Below, one piece after another: positions 6,922 through 15,475 of a DNA stretch of 22,544 nt. The position numbers were made by a program, and so were the translations under genes. The stretch lies in contig QMLZ01000023.1 of NCBI GenBank assembly GCA_003646995.1, positions 1 to 22,544 on the forward strand. The letters run 5' to 3'. The notes beneath the pieces were generated by a model. It was not told the DNA's origin. It made no database searches and was given only the letters and a program-made list of their open reading frames with translations. The stretch is from Deltaproteobacteria bacterium (GTDB lineage Bacteria; Desulfobacterota; DSM-4660; Desulfatiglandales; Desulfatiglandaceae). How positions within the stretch are numbered: position 1 is the first letter of the stretch; each line of letters begins with the position of its first letter.

Positions 6922-8184
6922 CTAGTGCGCTTTCTCGAAAACAACCACATCCTGGAGACACCGAATTATAGAATCCAGGCCGGGGATGGGGCGGTTGATT
7001 AGTATGGCAAAAGGATAGAATTGTTCCCCAGTTTGGCGGATATATCCTGCGCATGTCCTTATGCCCCTCAGGGTACCGGTCTTATAATAAAGCTTGCCGT
7101 CGCTTTTCAATAATCTGTAGTAGGGTCGAAATTTCCTCAGAACCTTTAGCATGCCTTGTGCTGATATTCTATTTTTCCTGGATATGCCGGAGCCTTCGAT
7201 AATCGTGGCTTCCTTGAGCCCAAGGTCGTTCATTGCAAATTCCCTCAGTACCCTAACACCCTTTTCAAGGGTTGCCGGCGGCCCGAATCTCTTTGCCCCC
7301 ATGGCGAGCATGAGTTGATTGGCCATGAAGTTGCTGGAAAACTCGAGCATTTTCTGAATCACCTGTCGCAATGTGAAGGGCGAGTAATACTCAAGTATGA
7401 GTCTCGCCTCCTGTGGCACCGCACCAATACATGTGATCCCGGGAGTCGGGATGCCTGAATCGGCCAGAAAAGCACAGATCAACTCCCCTGTATACCGGGC
7501 CGCAAGCTCAGGATCGTCCCCGATACAATAACGGCCCTTTGTCGCGCCGATGTGTCTGGCAATTTTTCTGGCAAGCGGGGTAATGGGGGTCTGTGGCTCA
7601 CCTGAAATGAATTCCCCCTTTTTGTCGCGGGCCACCTTTATGGTGTTGAAATTGGCCGAAAGGGCTGAGGGCGGCGCATCATATGGATTGGTACTATGCC
7701 CTCTGCCCGGTATAGTTATGTGGCGGGAAAAATAGGTGTTGTCCAAGAAAATAGCGTTTACATGGGAGATTTTTCCCAAAAGCTCTTTGGCCATTTCTCT
7801 AAGAACTTCTGATATGAGTAATGGATCTCCATAGCCCTTTATTATCAGGTTGTGGTGTTTGTCAGTGTAAAATTCTGTTTTGAACCGATAATCGATGCCC
7901 AGTTCATGGATCGCGACCAGGCTTGTGAATAGTTTCAGGGTGGATGCAGGAATTCGCGGTATAGATTCGTTTTTTGCCAGGATTTGGCCCCCTCCAGGGT
8001 CAGCCAGAATCAGGGAATCGGTGGATCTTATTTCCTCCAAACAAGGGAAGTTATCAGCAAGCGTGGCTCTTGGCCGGGGTAGGGCAGTGACCAGTAAGGC
8101 GACCAGCCACACACAGGGCATGGCCCTCCAACAGCCATACAATAGTAACTTGCCGAATTTAAGAATTGTCTTTACTGGGTTCAT
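6922..8184 (-). CDS. D-alanyl-D-alanine carboxypeptidase/endopeptidase, PBP4 family (peptidase S13)
   Basis: A periplasmic penicillin-binding protein that trims or cleaves peptidoglycan cross-links. Counting from the ATG at 8184 (420 residues), the SxxK nucleophile motif is STLK (Ser81, Lys84), SxN is SSN (283-285) and KTG is at 368-370. An N-terminal hydrophobic segment ending near RPRATLA should be a signal peptide. It is somewhat shorter than E. coli DacB, suggesting a reduced insert domain. Start choice is open: GTG at 8208 overlaps the upstream gene by 50 bp, ATG at 8184 keeps a basic N-region, and ATG at 8121 has the best ribosome site (TGGAGGG) but leaves no positive charge before the hydrophobic core. 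The 97-aa gene lies directly upstream and overlaps it. Confidence 0.92.
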   Translation of the reverse strand: MNPVKTILKFGKLLLYGCWRAMPCVWLVALLVTALPRPRATLADNFPCLEEIRSTDSLILADPGGGQILAKNESIPRIPASTLKLFTSLVAIHELGIDYRFKTEFYTDKHHNLIIKGYGDPLLISEVLREMAKELLGKISHVNAIFLDNTYFSRHITIPGRGHSTNPYDAPPSALSANFNTIKVARDKKGEFISGEPQTPITPLARKIARHIGATKGRYCIGDDPELAARYTGELICAFLADSGIPTPGITCIGAVPQEARLILEYYSPFTLRQVIQKMLEFSSNFMANQLMLAMGAKRFGPPATLEKGVRVLREFAMNDLGLKEATIIEGSGISRKNRISAQGMLKVLRKFRPYYRLLKSDGKLYYKTGTLRGIRTCAGYIRQTGEQFYPFAILINRPIPGLDSIIRCLQDVVVFEKAH

Positions 8185-8452
8185 CGGGAAAAGATTCGGG
8201 AATATCACCGAGGGGCGCTATGCAACAATCGGTAAGGATGGCGATTTTTTCCTCTATTGATTTTCTCTTGTCCACATACAAATGTATTTCGCCCTTAACC
8301 TTACACAGTCCCCCCTTGAGCTTTAGCCCGGCTGTCTCGAGCTTATCGTAATGGATTTGTATACCTTTTTGTGCTACCCTTTGTTCTAGTTCACGAAGGG
8401 TCAATTCCTTGCGGGAAGGGCCGCGTTTTTTGCTTGATGGTGCTTTTTTCAT
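8159..8452 (-). CDS. Small basic hypothetical protein upstream of the PBP4-like gene
   Basis: A 97-residue protein with a lysine/arginine-rich N-terminus (KKAPSSKKRGPSRK) followed by a compact region containing LEQRVAQKGIQIHYDKLE and LKLKGGLCKVKGEIHLYVDKR. The latter part resembles an uncharacterised conserved family I recall from Desulfobacterota, but I cannot name it. It has no signal peptide or membrane segment. GGGAG lies about 12 bases before the ATG at 8452, a slightly long spacing. It overlaps the start of the carboxypeptidase gene, which implies cotranscription and perhaps translational coupling. Function is unknown; the basic tail would suit nucleic acid binding, but this is only inference. 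Confidence 0.75.
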   Translation of the reverse strand: MKKAPSSKKRGPSRKELTLRELEQRVAQKGIQIHYDKLETAGLKLKGGLCKVKGEIHLYVDKRKSIEEKIAILTDCCIAPLGDIPESFPDEPSKDNS

Positions 8453-8602
8453 GGCTTTGCTTATTCTCCCGACGCTTCTCCATAGCCCATAATCGGCTCA
8501 GGGGTCGTTGAAGTTGAAGTATTAGCACAGGATTTGATTTTTGCAAAGTAGGAACAAACCCCCTGCGAGGTTTTGGGCCCGGCGGCCTAAAGGAGGGATG
8601 AG

Positions 8603-9502
8603 GTGGTAACCGGTTTTGATTCAGTTGAGCAGGTAATGGACAAAATGGCCGAGGCCAACTACATTGCAGACCGCTCCCTAGCCACGGTCCTTTTCCTTTC
8701 CCATCGCTTGCAGAAACCAATATTCCTGGAAGGGGAACCCGGAGTTGGAAAAACCGAGGTTGCACTTGTAATGGCCAAGATCTTCCACGCCGAGCTCATT
8801 CGTCTCCAGTGCTATGAGGGCCTGGATGCAACTACGGCACTTTACGAATGGAACTATCCAAAGCAGTTGCTCTACATAAGGCTCCAAGAGAGCGAAAAAA
8901 GGGGCAAGGAACAGATTGAAAAGGCGCTTTTCAGTGAACAATTCCTTATCCGTAGGCCCCTGCTTGAAGCCATAGTACGGGCTGATCACACTGCGCCCGT
9001 TCTTCTTATAGATGAGATTGATCGTTCTGATGAGGAATTTGAGGCCTTTCTATTGGAAGTCCTTTCAGATTTCCAGATCACTATCCCCGAGATCGGCACA
9101 ATCCGTGCCAAGCATAGACCTCATGTAATAGTTACCTCCAATCGCACCCGGGACGTGCACGATGCTCTGAAGCGACGATGTCTTTATCATTGGATAGACT
9201 ATCCGTCCTTTGAAAAAGAGTACAAGATAATCATGACAAAACTTCCTGGGATTGACGCAAGCTTTGCGGAGCAGGTGGCCGGGTTTATGCAACTCATCAG
9301 AAAGGAGGATTTACTCAAAAGACCAGGGGTGTCCGAGACCCTTGACTGGGCCAGGGCACTGGTGGAGATGCACAGAGATCATCTGGACGAGGAAGTGGTC
9401 ATGGAGACCTTGGGTTGCATATTAAAATATCAGGAAGACATCCAGAAGTTCAAGCAAGAAATTTGGAGCAATGAGGAAAAGAGGGCAGCATACCTCCAGT
9501 AA
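8603..9502 (+). CDS. MoxR-type AAA+ ATPase
   Basis: A cytoplasmic ATPase of the MoxR/CoxD type, a group that works with VWA-domain partners to mature or activate target proteins. The 299-residue protein has Walker A GEPGVGKT (44-51), Walker B LLIDEIDR with Asp137-Glu138, and a sensor/arginine-finger region SNRTRDVHDALKRRC. A C-terminal helical lid follows. The GTG start at 8603 lies six bases after AGGAGGG; the ATG at 8598 meets a stop after three codons and is not the start. Its 3' end overlaps the VWA gene by 32 bp, so the pair is translated together. No CO dehydrogenase, methanol dehydrogenase or other usual client gene is in the window, so the client is unknown. Confidence 0.93.
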   Translation: MVTGFDSVEQVMDKMAEANYIADRSLATVLFLSHRLQKPIFLEGEPGVGKTEVALVMAKIFHAELIRLQCYEGLDATTALYEWNYPKQLLYIRLQESEKRGKEQIEKALFSEQFLIRRPLLEAIVRADHTAPVLLIDEIDRSDEEFEAFLLEVLSDFQITIPEIGTIRAKHRPHVIVTSNRTRDVHDALKRRCLYHWIDYPSFEKEYKIIMTKLPGIDASFAEQVAGFMQLIRKEDLLKRPGVSETLDWARALVEMHRDHLDEEVVMETLGCILKYQEDIQKFKQEIWSNEEKRAAYLQ

Positions 9503-10679
9503 ATATCATTTGGCAGACGAGGCATTTGCTGCCCATGGATTGGCAGCCCGGGTGATCGGCTTTGGATATTTTCTGAAGCAACGGGGCTTTCGGGTTTATC
9601 AGAGCAGTATGCAGGACGCCCTTCGGAGCTTGGAAAACGTTAGCATCTACAGGAAAGAGGAGTTTTTTAATGCTCTGAGGGCGAATCTTGTGTCCAGCGA
9701 CCTAGAGTGGGTACAGTTTACACGCCTTTTTGAGCAATATTGGAACGAGATTGAAGAGGGTGGTCAAGATAGAGCCGAAAGCAATAAAGGGAAGGATCAA
9801 GGCACCAATGAAAGGCCGGACAGGCCCAAAGATATGATTGAGATGGAACAGGCACCAGGAGAAAGGGGCGATGAGGGGCTTGAGCAGGGTTGGATCAGGG
9901 AAATAGGTTACAGCCCTGTATCTGAGGTTGAAAGGGTTGATCTCGGGAAATTCGAAAAGGAGGATATTGCCACGGCCCAACTTGCCTTGAGGAAGATCAT
10001 GGCAAGTTTTAAGACTGCCAAGACAAGGCGGTTGCGCAAGGTACAGCAGAAAAAAAGTCTTATGGATTTTCCACGGGTTGCCAGAAAGAGTCTCAAGTAC
10101 GGCGGCATCCCTATGGAGCTTTTTTACAAGGAAAAAAGGAAACGGCTCAAGAGACTTGTAATTCTTGCTGATGTAAGCGGGTCCATGGAGAGGTACGCAA
10201 GGTTCGTTATTCCCTTTTTGCTGGGGCTCAGGGGTATTGGGCCGAAGGCAGAGGTTTTTGTTTTTTCCACCACCCTTGCCCATGTCACTCCCTTGGTGCG
10301 CCACTTGGATGTGGAAAAGGCGCTGACAGAGATGGTAAAACGCCTGCCCGAGTGGTCAGGAGGCACCAGGATCGGCTACTCACTGCATCAATTCAACCAA
10401 ATGCATGGCACTTTGCTCAATAGGAGAACCGTAGTACTGGTATTGAGTGATGGCTGGGATCTCGGGGCCAAGGAGCTGCTGAGAAGAGAGATGGCTCACA
10501 TAGGCGCAAAGGCATTTTGTACCATTTGGCTGAATCCTTTGGCGGATGATCCGGCCTTTCAACCTATTTGCCGGGGAATGCAAACTGTCATGCCGTACGT
10601 GGATTATTTGCTTCCCGCCAGTAGCCTGGAAAGCCTCAAGAGGGTGGGCCATGTGCTTTCCAGGGTCATGGTGCACTAG
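9471..10679 (+). CDS. VWA-domain protein, CoxE-like
   Basis: The partner of the upstream MoxR ATPase. The 402-residue protein begins with a helical region (1-95), followed by a charged low-complexity linker rich in Glu, Gly, Lys and Asp (about 96-145). A conserved basic segment precedes a C-terminal von Willebrand A domain (about 225-395). The metal-ion (MIDAS) site is complete: DVSGSM (Asp234, Ser236, Ser238), Thr299 in SGGTRIG, and Asp327 in LSDGWD. No signal peptide or membrane span is seen, so it should be cytoplasmic. The ATG at 9471 follows TTGGAG inside the end of the ATPase gene. The stop codon lies in a CTAG shared with the lolA stop on the opposite strand. Confidence 0.92.
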   Translation: MRKRGQHTSSKYHLADEAFAAHGLAARVIGFGYFLKQRGFRVYQSSMQDALRSLENVSIYRKEEFFNALRANLVSSDLEWVQFTRLFEQYWNEIEEGGQDRAESNKGKDQGTNERPDRPKDMIEMEQAPGERGDEGLEQGWIREIGYSPVSEVERVDLGKFEKEDIATAQLALRKIMASFKTAKTRRLRKVQQKKSLMDFPRVARKSLKYGGIPMELFYKEKRKRLKRLVILADVSGSMERYARFVIPFLLGLRGIGPKAEVFVFSTTLAHVTPLVRHLDVEKALTEMVKRLPEWSGGTRIGYSLHQFNQMHGTLLNRRTVVLVLSDGWDLGAKELLRREMAHIGAKAFCTIWLNPLADDPAFQPICRGMQTVMPYVDYLLPASSLESLKRVGHVLSRVMVH

Positions 10680-11359
10680 TTTGCTTCGTGAATCACCGTA
10701 AAACCGTCCGGCACAGCAAAGTTAAAGGTTTCCCTAGTGAGGCTCTTGGCCGGAGCGATCCTGTCAAAGTAAAACCGGGTGGTAGTGCCTATGGGATTAA
10801 TGATGTCCAGAACTCGGAGGTCGAATTCCCTTGAGACTTGCACCCTTATCCTATCCACATTTTCCCACGGGGGCGAGGGAACCATTTCCAGGATCAATTG
10901 ATCTTGGTCTTGGGATTGGACCACATTAATGGTGAACTTACTTTTCAATCTTGTGGGTTCTTCCCATAAGTCGGTTATTATTCGGAGCTCTTGGCCGAAC
11001 TGCTCTGAGGAGTACTGATAAACCTTTTTCTCCTCGGGTATTATCCACCAAAGCGAGCTTCCGTCAGTAACAAGGGTTTCTTCCCTGGGGATCTCTTGCT
11101 CAACCTTCAGCAGGTCAGGGGGCAATACGTATATCTTGCCTGAGGCGAGATCTCCCTTTACCTTGCCTCCCAGCATTGACATGGTCCTGGTTTTGACTTC
11201 CCGGCGGTAGTCAATGACCAGGCCTCTGTCGGCCTTGTAATGTTCATGTATTCCCTGGAGGATTTGGTCTACGTCAAAGGCATATCCCTGTCCAATCCCT
11301 ACAGCGCAGACAAGCAAAAGCACCACCAAACCAATTGTTCTATATTTCTTTTCTTCCAT
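10676..11359 (-). CDS. lolA: Outer-membrane lipoprotein carrier protein LolA
   Basis: A periplasmic chaperone that carries lipoproteins from the LolCDE complex to the outer membrane. The 227-residue protein has a signal peptide (basic MEEKKYR, hydrophobic core, cleavage likely after GYA near residue 27). The typical LolA pattern follows, with YRREVKTRTM in the first strand, KVEQEIPREETLVTDGSSLWWIIPEEKKVY in split form across residues about 85-115, and a C-terminal RFYFDRI. Length is normal for the family. The ATG at 11359 has GGGAGG upstream and overlaps the end of ftsK by 20 bp, so it is read in the ftsK unit. LolA implies an outer membrane. Confidence 0.92.
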   Translation of the reverse strand: MEEKKYRTIGLVVLLLVCAVGIGQGYAFDVDQILQGIHEHYKADRGLVIDYRREVKTRTMSMLGGKVKGDLASGKIYVLPPDLLKVEQEIPREETLVTDGSSLWWIIPEEKKVYQYSSEQFGQELRIITDLWEEPTRLKSKFTINVVQSQDQDQLILEMVPSPPWENVDRIRVQVSREFDLRVLDIINPIGTTTRFYFDRIAPAKSLTRETFNFAVPDGFTVIHEAN

Positions 11360-13526
11360 AAACCTCCCTTGGCCTTACCCCATCTGACGGACCCACTATT
11401 CCTTCCTTTTCCATGAGTTCTATCATGCGGGCCGCACGGTTATATCCAACCCGCAGCTTTCGTTGTAACATGGAAATTGAAGCCTGCCCCGTGTTGAGCA
11501 CGATCTCGACAGCCTCGTCATATTTTTCGTCCCTTTCAATTCCGAGTTCTTCAGCCTCTTCTTCTGTTTGCATCTTGTTGATTATGCTGGCCTCGTAATC
11601 TGGTTTCCTCTGGGACCGCAGGAAATCGGTCACTCGCTTTATTTCGTCCTCGGATACAAAGGCCCCGTGAATCCTCATGATTCGGGCCACACCCGGGGGC
11701 AAGAACAGCATATCGCCCTGCCCCAGAAGATTTTCAGCCCCAATTGAGTCCAAAATGGTTCTGGAATCGACTTTAGATGTTACCTGGAAAGAGATTCGGG
11801 CAGGAAAGTTGGCCTTGATAATCCCGGTAATAACGTCAACCGAAGGTCTCTGGGTGGCGATTATCAGGTGAATACCTGCCGCCCTTGCCATCTGGGCAAG
11901 CCTGGTTATGGCCTCTTCCACATCCCTTGAGGATGCCATCATCAGGTCAGCCAGCTCGTCTATGACCAGCACGATGTAAGGCAGGGGGCGGTTTTGCTGG
12001 CCGGTATCGTCTTCGACCTTGGGCAGCTTTCCCTTAACTACAGCCCTGTTGTAAGTTTCTATGTTCCTGAACCCCCTGTCAGACAGGATCATATAGCGTC
12101 GTTCCATTTCTTCGACTGTCCATCGCAGGATCTTGGTCGCCTCTTTTGGAGACGTTACCACCGGGTACATGAGATGAGGAATGTCATGGTAGATGGACAG
12201 TTCGATTCGCTTGGGGTCTATCATCAGGAATTTCACTGTTTGGGGATCCACCTTAAATAACAGGCTGTTTACCATGGCGTTTATGGACACGCTTTTCCCT
12301 GAACCCGTAGCCCCGGCTACTAGAAGATGGGGCATCTTGGTCAGGTCAGTGACAACCGGGGAACCCGTGATATCCTTTCCCAAGGCGATTGGCAGCCTGT
12401 AACGACTGCTTTTGAATTCAGGGCTTGACAGCACCTCCTTGAGGTAAACCATTTGTCTCTTATTGTTGGGTATCTCGATTCCAATGGCGGCCTTACCGGG
12501 AATGGGAGCCACGATCCTGATACTGGGCGCCCTGAGGGCTAGGGCGAGGTCGTCTGAGAGCCCCGCAACCTTACTTATCTTTATGCCTGGTGCGGGCTTG
12601 AACTCGTACATGGTAATGACAGGCCCGGGCATTATCTCTGACACTTCGCCTTCAACGCCAAAATCGGCCAGCTTCTTTTCGAGCAGCCGGGCATTCATTT
12701 CAAGGCTTTCCTGTTGTATCTCCATTTCGGGCTTGTCTGGAGGATCATCAAGGAGGTCAAGGGGGGGCAATGAAAAATCTGTTCCCTGAGCCATGAAAGG
12801 AAAAGGTACCTGTTCGGGTTCTTTCTTGGGTTCTGGGGGGGGAGGCACCACCTTAACCCTTGGTTTTGATCTTATTTTTCTTTTGGCTTCCCTGGTTTTT
12901 TTGGCCCTTTCCCTTTTGGCCCTTTTTTTGTCTGCGAGCAGACCTATCCACCTGATACCCAGCAGAACCCATCCCCAGAGGGTTGAAACGACCCATTTGA
13001 GAGACAGGTGGGTAACGTACATAAGAGAGATCAGGAACACGGCTCCCAGCAGTAGGTATGTGCCGAAGCTGTTGAGAAGTTGCTTGAGGAAGTGGGAGAC
13101 GTAAAAACCCACCAGGCCTCCTGCCATAACTTCGCCACCCCGTAAGGCAACAGGCTTGCCAAGCTTGAGCCCGAGTAATCCTGCTGTGGACAGGATCAAT
13201 GAGGCGAGGCAAACCGAGGAGGCCAGCACAGAGTCAAATTCCTCTCCGCGAAATGAGATTACAGCCCAGCCAATGCAGATCAACACCAGCCAAAAAGAAG
13301 AAAAACCGAGTGCAAGGAACAGGGCGCCGGCAAGGTGTGCCCCCAGTGTACCAAAGAGATTCTGGAAATGCCCCAGGGGCCCGCTCACATTCCACACCAA
13401 GGGGTCAGAAGGGTGGAAAGAGAGCAGGCTTCCCCCTAGAAAGATGGAAAGCAGTATTGCTACTATTCCTCGGATTTCGTGCCGGATAGGGTGTCTATCG
13501 TCGTTTTTTTCTTTTCTCTTTGCCAA
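11340..13526 (-). CDS. ftsK: DNA translocase FtsK
   Basis: A septum-located motor that pumps chromosome ends apart and activates dimer resolution. The 728-residue protein has N-terminal membrane segments (about 18-37, 65-91, 97-121, and one or two between 132 and 178). A short basic/proline linker follows, then the motor with Walker A GATGSGKS (405-412), Walker B region YIVLVIDELADLM, and a C-terminal winged-helix gamma domain (last about 65 residues) that reads KOPS-type sites. The linker is much shorter than in E. coli FtsK, as in SpoIIIE-type proteins. The only start that keeps the first membrane segment is TTG at 13526; an in-frame TAA lies 21 bases before it and the Shine-Dalgarno match is weak. 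rnj ends 82 bp upstream on the same strand. Confidence 0.96.
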   Translation of the reverse strand: MAKRKEKNDDRHPIRHEIRGIVAILLSIFLGGSLLSFHPSDPLVWNVSGPLGHFQNLFGTLGAHLAGALFLALGFSSFWLVLICIGWAVISFRGEEFDSVLASSVCLASLILSTAGLLGLKLGKPVALRGGEVMAGGLVGFYVSHFLKQLLNSFGTYLLLGAVFLISLMYVTHLSLKWVVSTLWGWVLLGIRWIGLLADKKRAKRERAKKTREAKRKIRSKPRVKVVPPPPEPKKEPEQVPFPFMAQGTDFSLPPLDLLDDPPDKPEMEIQQESLEMNARLLEKKLADFGVEGEVSEIMPGPVITMYEFKPAPGIKISKVAGLSDDLALALRAPSIRIVAPIPGKAAIGIEIPNNKRQMVYLKEVLSSPEFKSSRYRLPIALGKDITGSPVVTDLTKMPHLLVAGATGSGKSVSINAMVNSLLFKVDPQTVKFLMIDPKRIELSIYHDIPHLMYPVVTSPKEATKILRWTVEEMERRYMILSDRGFRNIETYNRAVVKGKLPKVEDDTGQQNRPLPYIVLVIDELADLMMASSRDVEEAITRLAQMARAAGIHLIIATQRPSVDVITGIIKANFPARISFQVTSKVDSRTILDSIGAENLLGQGDMLFLPPGVARIMRIHGAFVSEDEIKRVTDFLRSQRKPDYEASIINKMQTEEEAEELGIERDEKYDEAVEIVLNTGQASISMLQRKLRVGYNRAARMIELMEKEGIVGPSDGVRPREVYGRKEI

Positions 13527-13608
13527 TGGAAAACCTATGAATCTGCCTTATGGCCTACTGCCTTTTTCCGTCCTCCAGGTCCCGGTTCAGCCTGTCCTGC
13601 ATCTTCAT

Positions 13609-15258
13609 TTACACATGGACCATCAAGGGAAGAATAACAGGCCTTCGCTCGATCACCTTTTGGAAAAACTTCCTTAGACGCCTCTTTATTTCCCCTTTTA
13701 TGACAGATTCATCCTTGTAAAGCTCTTCTTGCCCTTCGTCAAGTACTTCCAGCACAACGGACTTGGCGTCTTCTATGATATATCTTGCCTCTTCTTCAAA
13801 AACAAATCCTCGGGAGATTATGTCAGGCCCATAAATGATATCGCCGGTTTGCTGGTTAAGCACCAATAGAACTATGAGAACCCCGTTTTCACTCAGCCTC
13901 CTTCTTTCTTTCAGTACGGAATCGCCAATGTCTCCCACACCTTTGCCGTCCACCAGTATCCTCCCGGTGGAAACGCTACCTTCGAACCAGGCCGCTTGAT
14001 CTTCAAAGCACACGACCGAGCCATTGGTGGCAAGAAGCAGGTTTTCCCGGGGAATCCCCATTTCGGCAGCCAACTGAATGTGCCTTACCAGGTGCCGCAC
14101 CTCTCCGTGTATGGGGATGAAGTACTTCGGCCTAACAAGGCTCAGGAGCAATTTTAGTTCCTCTTGCTTGGCATGCCCGGAGGTGTGTATCTCTGAAACT
14201 TTCTCATAAACAACTTCCGCCCCCTGTTCATACAGCTTGTTAATTACCGCGGTTATGGCCCTCTCATTTCCTGGGATAAACCGGGAGGAAAGAATCACTG
14301 TATCACCCTTGTGTATTTTGATGTTGCGGTGCGTTCCCTGGACCATTCGGGCGAGTGCGGACATTGGTTCACCCTGGCTGCCGGTTGTTATTATGGTAAG
14401 CTCGTTGTCAGGAAACTGATCAATCTGGTTTTCTCCCACCTCCTGATCCTGGGAAAAGTCCAAAAATCCTTGTTTTCTGGCCAGTTGCACATTGGTGAGC
14501 ATGCTCTTGCCGCTGAACATGACCTTACGTCCGTATTTGATGGCGAGGTTTACAACCTGCTGAATTCGCGTAATATTAGATGCAAATACCGCGACAATGA
14601 TTCTTCCTTTGCAGGTTCGGAAAAAATCCTCCAGTGATTTTTTAACGTCCTGTTCACTTAGCGTGAAGCCTTCTTTCTCGGCGTTCGTGGAATCCGAGAG
14701 AAGTGCAAGAACCCCTCTGTATCCATAAACCGCAAAGCGGGCCAGATCAGTGGCCTGGGCGTCGACCGGGGTCGGGTCGATCTTGAAATCACCAGAGTGT
14801 ACTAACGTTCCTTCAGGAGTTGTGAGCGCCAGACCCACACCGTCAACGATACTGTGGTTCACGCTTATGAATTCCAACTGAAAAGGTCCTATGCCTAAAT
14901 TATCACCGGGACAGATGGTGTTGAGGTTGGCCATTTCCAACAGTTTGTGTTCTCGGAGCTTTTCTTTAAGAAGTTCTAAGGTGAAGCTGGTTCCATAGAC
15001 AGGAAGGTTAAACTCCCTCAGCAGGAAAGGCATGGCTCCAATGTGGTCCTCATGACCATGAGTCAGGATGACAGCGGAAAGCTTGCCCTTGTTTTCTCTC
15101 AAGTACTGGAAGTCAGGGATTACGAGATCAACGCCCGGCATGAAATCTTCTGGGAACATAAGGCCTGAATCCACAACGAGGATTGAATCCCCGTATTCGA
15201 AAACCATCATGTTAAGGCCGATTTCTCCAAGTCCACCTAGGGGTATAAACTTCAGCAT
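13609..15258 (-). CDS. rnj: Ribonuclease J
   Basis: A metallo-beta-lactamase/beta-CASP ribonuclease with 5'-3' exo- and endonuclease activity in mRNA decay and rRNA maturation. The 549-residue length fits RNase J. The zinc motif HGHEDH is at 67-72, with further ligands in VNHSIVDG and HSGDFKID. The beta-CASP domain carries SGKSM and TTGSQGEP, and PIHGEVRHL is the late metal motif. A C-terminal domain for dimer formation follows. The ATG at 15258 has AAAGGAAA upstream. It heads a probable rnj-ftsK-lolA unit and is divergent from sucC. RNase J outside Firmicutes is known in several Gram-negative lineages, including Desulfobacterota. Confidence 0.96.
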   Translation of the reverse strand: MLKFIPLGGLGEIGLNMMVFEYGDSILVVDSGLMFPEDFMPGVDLVIPDFQYLRENKGKLSAVILTHGHEDHIGAMPFLLREFNLPVYGTSFTLELLKEKLREHKLLEMANLNTICPGDNLGIGPFQLEFISVNHSIVDGVGLALTTPEGTLVHSGDFKIDPTPVDAQATDLARFAVYGYRGVLALLSDSTNAEKEGFTLSEQDVKKSLEDFFRTCKGRIIVAVFASNITRIQQVVNLAIKYGRKVMFSGKSMLTNVQLARKQGFLDFSQDQEVGENQIDQFPDNELTIITTGSQGEPMSALARMVQGTHRNIKIHKGDTVILSSRFIPGNERAITAVINKLYEQGAEVVYEKVSEIHTSGHAKQEELKLLLSLVRPKYFIPIHGEVRHLVRHIQLAAEMGIPRENLLLATNGSVVCFEDQAAWFEGSVSTGRILVDGKGVGDIGDSVLKERRRLSENGVLIVLLVLNQQTGDIIYGPDIISRGFVFEEEARYIIEDAKSVVLEVLDEGQEELYKDESVIKGEIKRRLRKFFQKVIERRPVILPLMVHV

Positions 15259-15325
15259 AAAACCATTTCCTTTCAGGGGGAAGGCACAAGTTTATTATCT
15301 TCGAATAATTTCCAAAACTTACAAT

Positions 15326-15354
15326 AGCTTACTTCTTTATTGCCTCGGAGTCAA
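15326..15354 (-). promoter_or_regulatory. Candidate promoter for rnj
   Basis: On the minus strand TTGACT (15349-15354) and TAAGCT (15326-15331) are 17 bases apart in the rnj/sucC divergent region. The -10 match is poor (3 of 6). It would give a leader of about 60 nt. Confidence 0.25.
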
Positions 15355-15415
15355 CCTGGTAAATATGCTGGCCGGGTTCGCTTCCTAAGGGTTTCAGGCG
15401 GTGCATGGATAATTA

Positions 15416-15444
15416 TTGACAATTTATCCTCCTGAGAATAAATA
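15416..15444 (+). promoter_or_regulatory. Candidate sigma70 promoter for sucCD
   Basis: A perfect -35 box TTGACA (15416-15421) is followed after 17 bases by TAAATA (15439-15444), a partial -10 match. The expected transcription start is near 15451, giving a leader of about 25 nt that holds the ribosome site AAGGAGAGG before the ATG at 15476. Confidence 0.5.
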
Positions 15445-15475
15445 TGCGGCTGACATTAAACAAGGAGAGGGGTGC

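Noticed and set aside
13156..13677. 173-residue plus-strand frame across the ftsK/rnj junction
   Set aside because: It is antisense to the FtsK membrane domain, has no ribosome site and shows low-complexity composition.
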